Source of the DNA: Stentor coeruleus
Lineage: Eukaryota; Ciliophora; Heterotrichea; Heterotrichida; Stentoridae
Length of the DNA stretch: 35,339 nt
Direction: 5' to 3'
Assembly: GCA_001970955.1 (NCBI GenBank)
Contig: MPUH01000776.1
Location: forward strand, 1 to 35,339
Position numbers and translations under genes: made by a program. Under the pieces are notes generated by a model that searched no databases, had not been told where the DNA came from, and worked only from the letters and a program-made list of their open reading frames with translations. The stretch's first letter is position 1. Each line of letters begins with the position of its first letter. Positions 9,751 through 19,333 of the stretch are shown piece after piece.

Positions 9751-10740
9751 ATGAATAATAAGCAAAATGGGTCTTCAAATCGTAATAAACTATCATTTAA
9801 TGACTTTGAAATCCTCACAACTCTAGGCACAGGAACTTTTGGTAGAGTTCGTCTTGTAAAAATTAAAGGAAACAACAGCACCCAACCTTTTGCTTTAAAA
9901 ATGCTTAAAAAAACAGTAGTCATAAAACTTAAACAACTCGAACATATAAAATCAGAAAAATCTGTCCTTGAAAGATTTAAACACCCTTTCATTATAACTT
10001 TACTAACAACATTTCAAGATTCTACTTTTATTTATATGCTACTAGAATACGCATGTGGAGGTGAACTTTTTTCCCGCGTACGTCGTGAAGGTCGTTTCTC
10101 AAATGACGTAGCTCTTTTTTACACCTGCGAAATTGTCCTTGCATTTGAATACCTTCATAATTCCAATATAGCATATAGAGATTTAAAACCAGAAAATATC
10201 CTTATAGATAAAGATGGACATGTAAAAATAACAGATTTCGGTTTTGCTAAGTATATAACCGAATCTAGTTATACCTTATGTGGAACACCAGAATACTTAG
10301 CCCCAGAAATTATCCAAAATGAAGGACATAATATATCTGTAGATTGGTGGGCTTTAGGTATTTTAATCTATGAAATGATAGCAGGTTTTCCACCTTTTTA
10401 TGATGAAAATCCAATTGAAATATATAAGAAAATCTTATCAGGAAGGATTGAATTTTCTAAGGTTTTTAATAAAGATGTAAAAGATTTGATTAAAAAATTC
10501 CTCCAAGCTGATGTTAGAAAAAGATATGGACTTGGGGGTAAAGGTATGGATGTTATAAAAAAACATAAATGGTTTCGAGGTGTTGATTGGAATTTGGTAT
10601 TAAGAAAAGGGATTCCACCACCTTGGGTACCTGAAGTGAGATCTCAGGATGATACGCATTTTTTTGATAATTATCCAGACTCAGTAGATTTTATTCCACC
10701 CCCACCACCTGATGTTAATGTATTATTTAAGGATTTTTAG
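9751..10740 (+). CDS. cAMP-dependent protein kinase catalytic subunit (AGC kinase)
   Basis: Ser/Thr kinase of 329 residues with all catalytic elements: Gly-rich loop GTGTFG (26-31), Lys50, helix C Glu69, YRDLKPEN (142-149), DFG (162-164), activation-loop Thr175 in TLCGTPEYLAPE, and VDWWALG (197-203). The C-terminal AGC tail ends in a hydrophobic LFKDF, equivalent to the FxxF end of PKA-C. The TLCGTPEYLAPE segment and the overall size point to PKA rather than PKG, which would carry cyclic-nucleotide domains, or PKB, which would carry a PH domain. In ciliates PKA acts in the control of ciliary beat (family knowledge). It is a single exon, and its stop lies 32 bp from the NPL4 stop in convergent orientation. 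Confidence 0.9.
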   Translation: MNNKQNGSSNRNKLSFNDFEILTTLGTGTFGRVRLVKIKGNNSTQPFALKMLKKTVVIKLKQLEHIKSEKSVLERFKHPFIITLLTTFQDSTFIYMLLEYACGGELFSRVRREGRFSNDVALFYTCEIVLAFEYLHNSNIAYRDLKPENILIDKDGHVKITDFGFAKYITESSYTLCGTPEYLAPEIIQNEGHNISVDWWALGILIYEMIAGFPPFYDENPIEIYKKILSGRIEFSKVFNKDVKDLIKKFLQADVRKRYGLGGKGMDVIKKHKWFRGVDWNLVLRKGIPPPWVPEVRSQDDTHFFDNYPDSVDFIPPPPPDVNVLFKDF

Positions 10741-10772
10741 TAAGAGTATTAAAGATAATGAGATTTTTTTAA

Positions 10773-12377
10773 CTAGCTATTAAGTATATCGATGATGTTT
10801 CTTGGAACTTCTTTTTGATGTTGAACACAAAGGGCGATTTCACAAGCTGAGTCTATATCGACTATATGAGCTATGGCGATAAGAAGATGGAAATTGCTAA
10901 ACTTTTTATACGTCGGTTCATTGCGGTATTTTTGCAGATACTGTTTGATATCTAGTTTAGTTGGGACTTTTGCCCGGTTCCACACTGGGAAGTCGGAGTG
11001 TTCAAGAAAAAGCAAGGACTTTTTTGGCATCCCACACCCTAAACTGACAATAAACCACTCAGGTTGGAATTCTTCTGCTGGTTTATTCTCACACATAATC
11101 GTCGGTAATAACTCTTTATCATTAGGTTTCCTTTTAACCAACCTCCTTCTACTTTCAGGTTCCCCAAACACTTTATCTCTCTCAAGAGCTTGTGCTTGAT
11201 CACTTACCATATAAGCTTCAGGCATAGCATTCCCATCATCAGTAGGCTTAAGGACAACCGTAACAAACTTTGACACTTTATACCCAGAAGGATGCACAGC
11301 GAAAAACTCTTGCTGATACCTAGCAGCTTGACGTATTTCATATGAACTTAAAAACGCATCATGATTAATACTAGTAAAAATCCATCCGATTTTCTCCAAA
11401 TTCAAATTCTCAGCAATCATATCTGCATATATAGACATTGGGTCATCAAGAAACTGAAAACCATTTGTATCACCATATTGCATTGGCTCATATATAGCTT
11501 CTAATACAGCTCTTACCCCATCAGGATAATTAGGATCATGAGCATAATATCCATACATAAACCCACCTCTTTGTTCCATAGAATGATTTTGTTGCCAATA
11601 TCTAACAAGTTCAGTCACATCTCTTACATTCATCAATTCTACATAATCAACATGACGATATGGTTGTCTTGCTAATACAGCAGTTGTTGGCATACAGCTA
11701 TTACATATACTTGCAGGCCATGGTGCATGTTTAGTACATTCTTTTATTTTGTAATTAGCTTCAGCTGGAGGAAGACAATTCGCACATTTTGAATCTCCTT
11801 GATGTTGACATTTTGCCATACGAGCTGCCATGAAATGATCATAACTATCATGTTTGATTCCAGCAACAAAATTATCTTTTAGGCAATTTACACATTTAGC
11901 TTCAGGACCATGACGACATAACCAAGTGTTATCTTCAGTTTTTTTCTTGTCTTCTGAAGGTTTTTCTTGGGCAAAACAGTTGATACATCTTGTTCCTGGT
12001 CCATGTGTGCATTTTCTTATATGTTGTTCTTTGGTTTCTTTTTCATGCTCTTCTGTGGACAATTGTGGGGCAAGCTCGGGAAGAGGCATTGGTCCTGATG
12101 GAGGACCGCTTTCCATTATAGGGATTTGTGCTTCACTTTGAAGGTTGAGAATGGTTCCGTTTACTATTTGTAAGTCTTTGAGTTTAGATGATCCTGTACC
12201 TTGAACTCGCTTTCCTGATTCGTAGGTCAAAATTATTTTCTCGGATGGGACTAGGAGATGAGTGGAAATCTATATTTGTTTTACTTGTTCTTTTAGAGAA
12301 GATAAGGTTGAGGATACTGGGAGAGTTATTCGAGAACGTCCTGATTTGGAATAGATCCTTACTACTATATCAGCCAT
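10773..12377 (-). CDS. NPL4: NPL4, ubiquitin-binding cofactor of Cdc48/p97
   Basis: Two exons (12377-12285 and 12269-10773) give 529 residues. NPL4 pairs with UFD1 to recruit ubiquitinated substrates to the Cdc48/p97 unfoldase, as in ERAD. The N-terminal ubiquitin-like domain (1 to about 75) starts MADIVVRIYSKSGRSR. Four CxH...CxxC units follow near residues 118-129, 149-160, 185-196 and 209-223; the last resembles the HLPWPxxIC-xxC finger of known NPL4 proteins. A catalytically silent MPN domain and the NPL4 C-terminal domain fill the rest, with the YRHVDYVE and IGWIFTSI segments typical of the family. The human-type C-terminal NZF finger is absent, as in yeast. The start chosen restores the ubiquitin-like domain by removing a 15-nt intron. 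Confidence 0.95.
12270..12284 (-). other. 15-nt intron in NPL4
   Basis: Read on the minus strand it is GTAAAACAAATATAG. Unspliced, its in-frame TAG cuts the ubiquitin-like domain off from the rest of NPL4. Removing it joins ...SSLKEQ to ISTHLLVPSEK in phase 0, a natural continuation of the family's N-terminal fold. Confidence 0.93.
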
Positions 12378-13110
12378 ATTATTCTATTATATGGAAAATA
12401 TTTGATTTTATGTTTTTTGTGGATTTGTGGGCTATTGTTGAAGGTGGAATTTTTTTGTGAAATGAGGATTTTGAGGTTGATTTTTGGTTGGGTGTTAGGG
12501 ATTTTTTTATTTAGGTTTGGATTGGAGTTGTGATAGATTGTGGAAGGGGATAAAGGGTGGGCTTTTGAGATTTTGGGTTTGCTTGGAAATGGTATTTGTG
12601 TTAGTTTTAGGTTGAAATAGTTAGGAAATAGATTTTTGGTTTGCAAATGGAGATTTTGGATTTTATTATGGAGGATAAAATGATATGAAGTGATTTATAA
12701 GGTTTGTGATTTTTATTAGATAGTTTAGAAAAATTATTGGTTTTTAGTCTTGTAGGATTTTATGTAAAATATCATATTTTTTTTCTTCAAGATTTTGATG
12801 TTAAATTTATAAATTCTATTTTTTTATCGTTGATGGTTTTTATAATAATTTCTAGGTTTTTTGTTGCCATATATCCATTAGTAATCCTCATCCCCCTATT
12901 TTTTTATCGTTGATGGTTTTTATAATAATTTCTAGGTTTTTTGTTGCCATATATCCACTAGATAAATAATTTTGGGTGTAAAAATAATTATCAAAAAAAT
13001 AGTTTTATCTCAGTATTTCTATCTCTTTAGACTATTAAATCTACACCATTTCTACAATATACAATTCTAATTAGACTAATTAAATCCTTTTCACAAAAAT
13101 AAAATTGCAA
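12378..13110. other. divergent intergenic region between NPL4 and the START gene
   Basis: No gene is seen. The plus strand is strongly G-rich from 12380 to about 12720, which is the C-rich 5' flank of NPL4 on the other strand, and becomes C-rich toward 13110, the 5' flank of the START gene. A 62-bp direct repeat with an 18-bp spacer sits where the bias switches. Confidence 0.6.
12816..12957. repeat. 62-bp direct repeat with 18-bp spacer
   Basis: Bases 12816-12877 recur at 12896-12957 without a mismatch that I can see, separated by 18 bp. There is no N. The copy length resembles the other short duplications, so a gap-closing artefact is possible, but the unique spacer also permits a genuine tandem duplication. 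Confidence 0.8.
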
Positions 13111-13947
13111 ATGGAAAGATACATATCAGAAATTCATAGCCTTTTTCAACAAGAAAGGCTTAAAGATTCAGGAGTTGTGGTAAAACGATTTGGTAACTTT
13201 TATTAAGAGGATGATTTCCCTGAAGAAGCCAAAGAAAATGAATTGGTCAGAATTATTAAGCAAGACTTATCATTAGCAGATCAATGCTTACAATTGCTTA
13301 GCGATATGGATGATTGGACTCTAGTTAAACAATCAGAAGATATTGCAACATTTACAAAAGGAAGCAGCGATGATTTTATGGTCCGTGCCGAAATGACGAT
13401 GAAGCATTCAATATTCCCAATCCTAGCCCTTTTCTCCGAATGTGAGCTTTTAAGTGAATGGGTGCCAATATTAGAAGATGCAAAAGTTATAGGTTCACCA
13501 AGCAAATTTAACCGAATAATTCAATACTTCCTTAAAATGCCATGGCCAATTGATAAAAGAGATGCGGTAATTAGTACAGTTGGGATACCAATTCCTGAAA
13601 ACAGGTCAATATTAATAACCCTAAAAAGTATAAACGAAAACAATTACTTAAGTATTCCAATACCAGAAACAGAATCTATAAGAATTGATATAAATCTAGG
13701 ATGTTTGAATATACATCAAATTGAAGATAATGAAATACAAGTTTCATTAGTAGCAAGAGTTGATGTTAAACTAGCTTTAATTCCTTCAGCGGTAGTGAAT
13801 TATGCTGCTAAACATGGAGTGTTTTTTTTTATGAATGCAGTTAAGGAAATGTGTGATGAATACCCTGGGAGTAAATATGAGGAACTTGTAAGAAGTAAAC
13901 CTGAGTATTATGAAGAGATTAAAAGAAGAATTAGTAGTTTTATTTAG
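13111..13947 (+). CDS. START-domain (StAR-related) lipid-binding protein
   Basis: Exons 13111-13192 and 13208-13947 encode 273 residues. START domains form a helix-grip pocket that carries lipids such as sterols or phosphatidylcholine. Visible family features are W (DDWTLVKQS) near the domain start, a strand with VRAEMTMKHSIFPI, the conserved W-P-x-x-x-R-D segment (MPWPIDKRDAVI) and a long C-terminal helix beginning near PSAVVNYAAKHG. There is no signal peptide, membrane span or additional domain, so it is a stand-alone cytosolic type. The ligand cannot be told from sequence. The ATG at 13111 is preferred because splicing a 15-nt intron joins it in frame to the domain. Confidence 0.8.
13193..13207 (+). 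other. 15-nt intron in the START gene
   Basis: The sequence is GTAACTTTTATTAAG. It carries an in-frame TAA, and removal in phase 1 creates a Glu codon and an open frame from 13111 to 13947. It ends AAG rather than the TAG of the other introns here. Confidence 0.85.
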
Positions 13948-14377
13948 ATAGATTTTTTTAGATATAAATTAGAGTTCTGGTGAGAAATTTGTTTTGGAGT
14001 TTTTGATTATATGTTTTGGGATATTTAAAAAAAGATTATTATGATTTAATATAAAATGAGCATGATATGTGATTCAGAGAAGAAGGATAAATTTGATTTA
14101 TTAGTAAATTTTAGTATGATATAAGCTTTTTGGGTTAAAGGTAAAAATTGAAATAAAATATTTTTAAATTTTATCACTAAATAGAACATTTTGATTATAA
14201 ACACGTTTTGAATTTCCATAATATAATGAAAATGTTCTACAAATCCATATATCTAAATTATAGAAATGCTATAAAGAAATAAATGATCTTTACTTTAGCA
14301 TGTGTTTGTGTTAATTAACTAAATTAAAAGGTCAAAAGATTTTAAACGTAATTTCTTACATAAAAAGTAACTTTCTG
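13948..14377. other. intergenic, 430 bp
   Basis: AT-rich sequence with nothing recognisable apart from GAATATAA just 3' of this stretch, at 14380-14387, immediately before the next start codon. Confidence 0.55.
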
Positions 14378-14392
14378 TTGAATATAATAAAT

Positions 14393-15826
14393 ATGTTTGA
14401 TATAAAGAAGTGCTCTTATTGTTCTTTTGAAGCTGCTTACAGATGTGATTGTAATAGTGATAATCTATGTAACAACCATATTACTTCTCATCTACATATT
14501 CAAAAGGCACATAATGTTTATGCTATTCCCATCTGGATGTCTGAGAAAACAAAAAGTTATTTGAGTTTAGAGATTATTCAAAGAATAAATTTTCTAAAGA
14601 ATATTCAAGATTATTTAATACTTGCAACTTCTGAAGCGATTCAGAAAATAGAAGTGGCAAGTACTAAATTAATTAAAGAACTCGAAGGTTTGAAAAATTA
14701 TTATCGCAATAAACTATCCAAACCAGAATTCACTCAGGAAGATTGCAAGGAGATTGAAATAATCTTAAAATCAACTCTTCACTGCTCTGAAACCAATTTT
14801 GAAATACCCGCAGATTATTTTGCAAAATTCAACCTAAGTATAATCTCAGCAGAGCACAAAGATATGGAAACTATAAAAAAAATTGAAAATCTTCAGCGAA
14901 AACCAATTTTTGAAGTCTCATGCACACCAATTGGTCAAAATATTTGCAGTTTAGTAAAATGCGTTGCTCTTTCACGCAATTGTGAATTTGCTGTGTCTGG
15001 ATCTTCTGAAAAAATAATCAGAATATGGGATATTAAGCAAAATATCCAGTCTAATATTCTTACTGGGCATAGTTATGGAATATTATGTGTTGGTATTACA
15101 AATAATATGAAAATAATTATTTCTGGGTCTGAAGATAAATCAATAAAGCTTTGGAATGCTGGGGACAAAAAAATGATTGAATCTCTTCATGGGCATAGAG
15201 ATAAAGTGAATAGCCTTGCGATATTTCCAGATGATAGCAAATTTGTTTCAGGGTCAGCAGATTTTAATATTATACTGTGGGATTTAAAAAATAAAAAATC
15301 TATCAGATCTTTTAAAGGGCATAATGGTAGTGTATTATCTGTTTCTGTGACGAGTAATTCTGAGGATATAATTTCATGCTCATCAGATAAGAAAATTTTT
15401 ATTTGGGATGTTTCGACTGGTAATGCAAAAAGAACTTTATTAAGCCACACTTTAGCAGTATGTAAACTAGCAACATCTAAAGATTCATTAATACTAGCTT
15501 CAATTTCATTGGATAAGACAATAAAAATATGGGACCTTGAAAATGATCAAGAAATCAAATCGATTGAAGATTCTGATTTGACACCATGTGCAATAGAGTT
15601 TTTTTCTTTAAGATCTAGTTTTGTTGTTGGATATGAAAATGGAAAAGCAGTAGTTTATGATGGTGAAACAGGAGAAATTCAAGGGATTTTAAATGGAAAT
15701 AATAGAAAAATCAATGATATTGTTGTAAGTTCTGATTGCAAGATTATCGTTGCTGCTACTGATGATGGATTAAAGATGTGGGATATTATTTCTGATAATA
15801 ATAGTGAAGAACTAAATATCCTTTAA
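14393..15826 (+). CDS. B-box-like zinc finger / seven-repeat WD40 protein
   Basis: A 477-residue single-exon protein starting at the ATG at 14393, the first ATG in the frame. Residues 7-40 form a B-box-like finger (C7, C10, C18, C20, C26, H29, H33, H40) with nearly the same spacing as the finger of the LRR gene at 1863-3153. A helical region follows (about 55-170), then seven WD repeats (about 189-475), closed by the IRIWD, IKLWN, IILWD, IFIWD, IKIWD, AVVYD and LKMWD strands, enough for one propeller. The layout suggests a scaffolding or ubiquitin-adaptor role, but partners are unknown. The helical part resembles that of the WD40 gene at 17053, so the two are probably related. Confidence 0.85.
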   Translation: MFDIKKCSYCSFEAAYRCDCNSDNLCNNHITSHLHIQKAHNVYAIPIWMSEKTKSYLSLEIIQRINFLKNIQDYLILATSEAIQKIEVASTKLIKELEGLKNYYRNKLSKPEFTQEDCKEIEIILKSTLHCSETNFEIPADYFAKFNLSIISAEHKDMETIKKIENLQRKPIFEVSCTPIGQNICSLVKCVALSRNCEFAVSGSSEKIIRIWDIKQNIQSNILTGHSYGILCVGITNNMKIIISGSEDKSIKLWNAGDKKMIESLHGHRDKVNSLAIFPDDSKFVSGSADFNIILWDLKNKKSIRSFKGHNGSVLSVSVTSNSEDIISCSSDKKIFIWDVSTGNAKRTLLSHTLAVCKLATSKDSLILASISLDKTIKIWDLENDQEIKSIEDSDLTPCAIEFFSLRSSFVVGYENGKAVVYDGETGEIQGILNGNNRKINDIVVSSDCKIIVAATDDGLKMWDIISDNNSEELNIL

Positions 15827-16009
15827 TTATATTAGTTAAATCATATATTCAATCTATATCAAAATAAATAAAAAATCAACTTTACAAATGATATAAAATA
15901 TTTATTTAATCCACTACTAATCCTCATCTATTCAAAATCAGCATAATTTCATTATTACACCTTTTAAATTATTTCCCTATTCCATTTCATAATAGGAGAA
16001 CAATTAAAA

Positions 16010-16729
16010 ATGCTAAATGTATTACGAGCTTCATCAAGGAAAAAATATATTTTACTCACGGTAATGAAAATATTATTTGTATCAAGTGTTTGTGTAGGAC
16101 TAATAGGTAACTATTGGTTTACTCAAACTTGGGAAGCAGATAATTTTCACTATAAATTCGAAGGTTTGCTACAAAATCCTAACAACAGCTTTGAACTAAT
16201 TTGCTCAGAAGGCACTTGTACAATTAATACTTCTTCATTATATAGTCTATATGATTTAAAAAGCACTGATAATTTTTATATGGACTGCAAAGCTTATCAT
16301 ATATATTCTTATTTATATGATAATTGTCATGGAGATTGTGATTTTATAAAAACATGGGACCATGCAAGTATAGTTATTTTAGGAACTTTTATCCCAGGTA
16401 TAGTAATATCATCTATTTGTTCGACTATTTTTATGTTAATTGCCTGTTTACCTACAAGTTGTTATAAACTTTTTAAGTATGGAGTTAAAATAAGTGTAAT
16501 AAGCCATACAATAGCTACTATTTTACAATTTTCTGGCTTTATTGCATATGTTGCTATGGTAAGACTCAATATTAATGATTGTACACATTCATTTCCTTAT
16601 TCTGGAGTTAATACAGTATGTGCAGAGTTTAGTTCGCTTTATTTTATAGCTCAGGTCATCTTTTCAATATGCTTATTAGGATTATATTGGATTATATATC
16701 TTAGTTTAGATTTAAACATTTGCTTCTAA
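16010..16729 (+). CDS. four-transmembrane protein, claudin/PMP22-like topology
   Basis: A 239-residue protein with four hydrophobic spans at about 13-34, 119-147, 158-183 and 206-231. The large first loop (35-118) has cysteines at 65, 70, 93, 106 and 110, and the second outer loop has Cys191 and Cys204, so disulphides in lumenal or extracellular loops are likely. A short N-terminus, a long first loop with aromatic residues after helix 1 and short remaining loops match the PMP22/claudin/TMEM superfamily in outline. I see no diagnostic claudin signature, so the assignment is to topology only. It probably sits in the plasma membrane or an endomembrane. No introns are seen. Confidence 0.75.
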   Translation: MLNVLRASSRKKYILLTVMKILFVSSVCVGLIGNYWFTQTWEADNFHYKFEGLLQNPNNSFELICSEGTCTINTSSLYSLYDLKSTDNFYMDCKAYHIYSYLYDNCHGDCDFIKTWDHASIVILGTFIPGIVISSICSTIFMLIACLPTSCYKLFKYGVKISVISHTIATILQFSGFIAYVAMVRLNINDCTHSFPYSGVNTVCAEFSSLYFIAQVIFSICLLGLYWIIYLSLDLNICF

Positions 16730-17052
16730 GCAAATCTGACTGTTTTACTTTTATGGTAAATTATGTTATATAAATTTTAACTTTAAAGAAAACATGAAAT
16801 TTATATTTCCCTTAGAAACTAAAGTTTTTATAAGTAATGATAGAAAAAATATAGAAAAAACTAAAATTTATCTTTAAATCAGATGATAAAAATAGGTTTT
16901 AAAGTATATTTGCAAAAATAAAACTTAGTAGGATAGATTAAAATAAAAGTATTGCAATTTTTATGAATATAATTATTTAATGTAGCTATGATAAAATTAA
17001 GTAAAAATTGGTTTAATTAACTGCTTTATACTTTTGATAAAATATTAAATAG
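16730..17052. other. intergenic, 323 bp
   Basis: AT-rich sequence with many homopolymeric A and T runs. No gene or structured RNA is seen. Confidence 0.55.
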
Positions 17053-18996
17053 ATGATGATGAATAATCCTGACAATCATAATCATTTCACACTTCCACCT
17101 TATCAAAAAGAATTGCTGTCAACGAAAATCCAAAAAAACTTAAAAATTATATCCTACAGTCAATTTCAAATAATAAACTACACCCAAGCACTAATCCAAA
17201 AAATATCAGAACAAAGTCAAAAATCTTTATCATCACTATCCTCTCAAGCCTTACCCTTAATATCTCTTCATTCCCAAAACACTTTTTCTATCTCAGAAAT
17301 CAATAATATCAAAAACATCCTCTCTACAGATCTAATTCCCTGGCAAGCAGATAATGATTCTATACCATCTCTAATCCCAATCTTCCCTAAAAAACTCCAA
17401 ACAACATTAAAATCACGTCACAAACCTATCATAAACCCTAATTCTATAGAAAAATCAATCAAAACCTTATCATCATCATACAACCTAAACATTGAAGGCC
17501 ATTCATCATTTATAACATGTTTACTTATAACCTACGATAACAAATCTCTAATAACAGGTTCTGCTGATAACACAATTCGTATTTGGAGCCTTTCAGAATA
17601 CAATCAAAAATTCTTTTTCAAAGGTCATTCCAATGAAATCAGTTCTTTAGCTCTAACTAAAAACAATGAATTTTTAGCTTCAGGTTCTATAGATTGTTCA
17701 ATAAAAATATGGAATTTATTCAATCGAAACTTAGAATCAACATTATCAACACAAGGAAACTCTTCAATGTTCCTTACTTTTACTTCAAATGATATGTTTC
17801 TAATATCCGGTTCTAAAAATGCTTCAATTTTCGCATGGTCCATGAATACAAAGACATTAACTGAAAAAATTATAAATACAAAAAAAGCTTTATGCTATGG
17901 AATAAGTTCTTTAAAAAACTATTTAGCTATTGGGGTTAATAATAAAACCTTAGAAATTTGGACATTAAATAATATAAAACAATATAGTGTATTTATTAAT
18001 TATAAAGGAGATATTAATTGTATAGCATTTACTGAAGATGAAAAATATGTAATAACAGGATCAAAAGATAAAATAGTAAAAGTTTGGTTTTTAGAGGAAT
18101 GTATTGAATATGCTGAATTAATTGGGCATAATTCAGGTGTTGTTACTGTAGCTGTTACGAAAAATAGAAAATATATTATTTCAGGATCTCAAAGTTGTGC
18201 TATAAGAATATGGGATTTTGATAAGAAAATACAATTAGCTGTTTTTTTATTACATACGAAATTGATTATGAAAATTATTGTTTCTTATGATGATAAATAT
18301 GCGATATCTTCATCAGAAGATTGTACAATAAGGATATGGTCTTTAGATGATTTAAAATGTGTTGGAGTGTTTTGTGGGCATGAAATGACTATATCATGTT
18401 TGAATTTGACTTTGGATGATAAATTTTTGATATCAGGGTCTGATGATAAAACTGTTAAAGTGTGGGATTTAGAGAAAAAAATTGAAGGGTTAAAGTTTAG
18501 TGCGCATAGTGGAATGATTAATTCACTTGCTGTGTCTACAGATCAGAAATTACTTGCTTCTGGGGCTAGTGATAAGACACTTAGGATTTGGAATATTAAA
18601 AAAGGGACTCAGAAAGTTGTGTTTAATGGTCATGTTCAAACGGTAACATGTATAGCTTTTTCACAAAATAATGATTTTGTTTACTCAGGATCAGTAGATA
18701 AAACTATTAGGGTTTGGAACCTGAGAAAAAAATGCCAGAGCTGTATTTTATTTGGCCATAATCATAAAATAACTCATTTGCTTTTAAGTTCAGAAAACAG
18801 ATACATAATTTCGGTTTCTTGGGATTCTTCTATTCGTATATGGAATGAACGAAAAAAGTCTCTTAAAGATGTTATTTTAGAAAGAGAGGGACACATTAAA
18901 ACTGCATCACTCACAAATAATTCAAAGTACTTAGTTACATATGCGGGACAATTAATGGTAAAGGTATGGAAGTTAAGATATTCTCACTTTAATTAA
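17053..18996 (+). CDS. WD40-repeat protein with about 12 repeats
   Basis: A 647-residue single-exon protein. About 145 residues of Ser/Gln-rich helical sequence precede the repeats and share layout with the B-box/WD40 protein upstream, but lack its zinc finger. From about 149 to 645 I count 12 WD units, ending with strands such as IRIWS, IKIWN, IFAWS, LEIWT, VKVWF, IRIWD, IRIWS, VKVWD, LRIWN, IRVWN, IRIWN and VKVWK. Two propellers of six to seven blades would fit. Repeats 3 and 4 are the most degenerate. No NACHT, F-box or kinase domain accompanies them, so it looks like a scaffold. Three consecutive ATG codons start the gene, and the first is used here. The 5' third is strongly C-biased and the 3' third strongly G-biased. 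Confidence 0.88.
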   Translation: MMMNNPDNHNHFTLPPYQKELLSTKIQKNLKIISYSQFQIINYTQALIQKISEQSQKSLSSLSSQALPLISLHSQNTFSISEINNIKNILSTDLIPWQADNDSIPSLIPIFPKKLQTTLKSRHKPIINPNSIEKSIKTLSSSYNLNIEGHSSFITCLLITYDNKSLITGSADNTIRIWSLSEYNQKFFFKGHSNEISSLALTKNNEFLASGSIDCSIKIWNLFNRNLESTLSTQGNSSMFLTFTSNDMFLISGSKNASIFAWSMNTKTLTEKIINTKKALCYGISSLKNYLAIGVNNKTLEIWTLNNIKQYSVFINYKGDINCIAFTEDEKYVITGSKDKIVKVWFLEECIEYAELIGHNSGVVTVAVTKNRKYIISGSQSCAIRIWDFDKKIQLAVFLLHTKLIMKIIVSYDDKYAISSSEDCTIRIWSLDDLKCVGVFCGHEMTISCLNLTLDDKFLISGSDDKTVKVWDLEKKIEGLKFSAHSGMINSLAVSTDQKLLASGASDKTLRIWNIKKGTQKVVFNGHVQTVTCIAFSQNNDFVYSGSVDKTIRVWNLRKKCQSCILFGHNHKITHLLLSSENRYIISVSWDSSIRIWNERKKSLKDVILEREGHIKTASLTNNSKYLVTYAGQLMVKVWKLRYSHFN

Positions 18997-19333
18997 GACT
19001 TTATTATATTTTGATTCTTAAAAAAAGTACTTAAAGTTTGATTTTTAGATATATAACATCATCAATTTTATTATGCTATTTACAATCCTCTTTTGATAGT
19101 ATGAAAACTTATAAGTTAAATTTAATGGAAACTAATTCTTATGATATAATTGATAAAGTTTCTAATCTGATTACAAAAAAAACCCTAGCTCTAATTATTT
19201 TTTGCTCAATTTCAAAGATCAGCACATTAGAAAAATATTTTTTTTCTAAAGCTAAAATGATACGAATACAAGCCGGGAAGTAAACTATCAAATTAATATT
19301 TTCCCGTATTACACAATTAAGATATCAATATAA
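18997..19333. other. intergenic, 337 bp
   Basis: A short frame from the ATG at 19101 to the TAA ending at 19283 (60 residues) is open but has no recognisable feature. I do not count it as a gene. Confidence 0.5.

Noticed and set aside
12188..12646. Open frames on both strands upstream of NPL4
   Set aside because: They are explained by the skewed base composition of the NPL4 5' flank and by the opposite strand of its first exon.
19038..19283. Short open frame downstream of the WD40 gene (60 codons from its ATG at 19101)
   Set aside because: No recognisable feature, no neighbour that would explain it, and too short to distinguish from chance.
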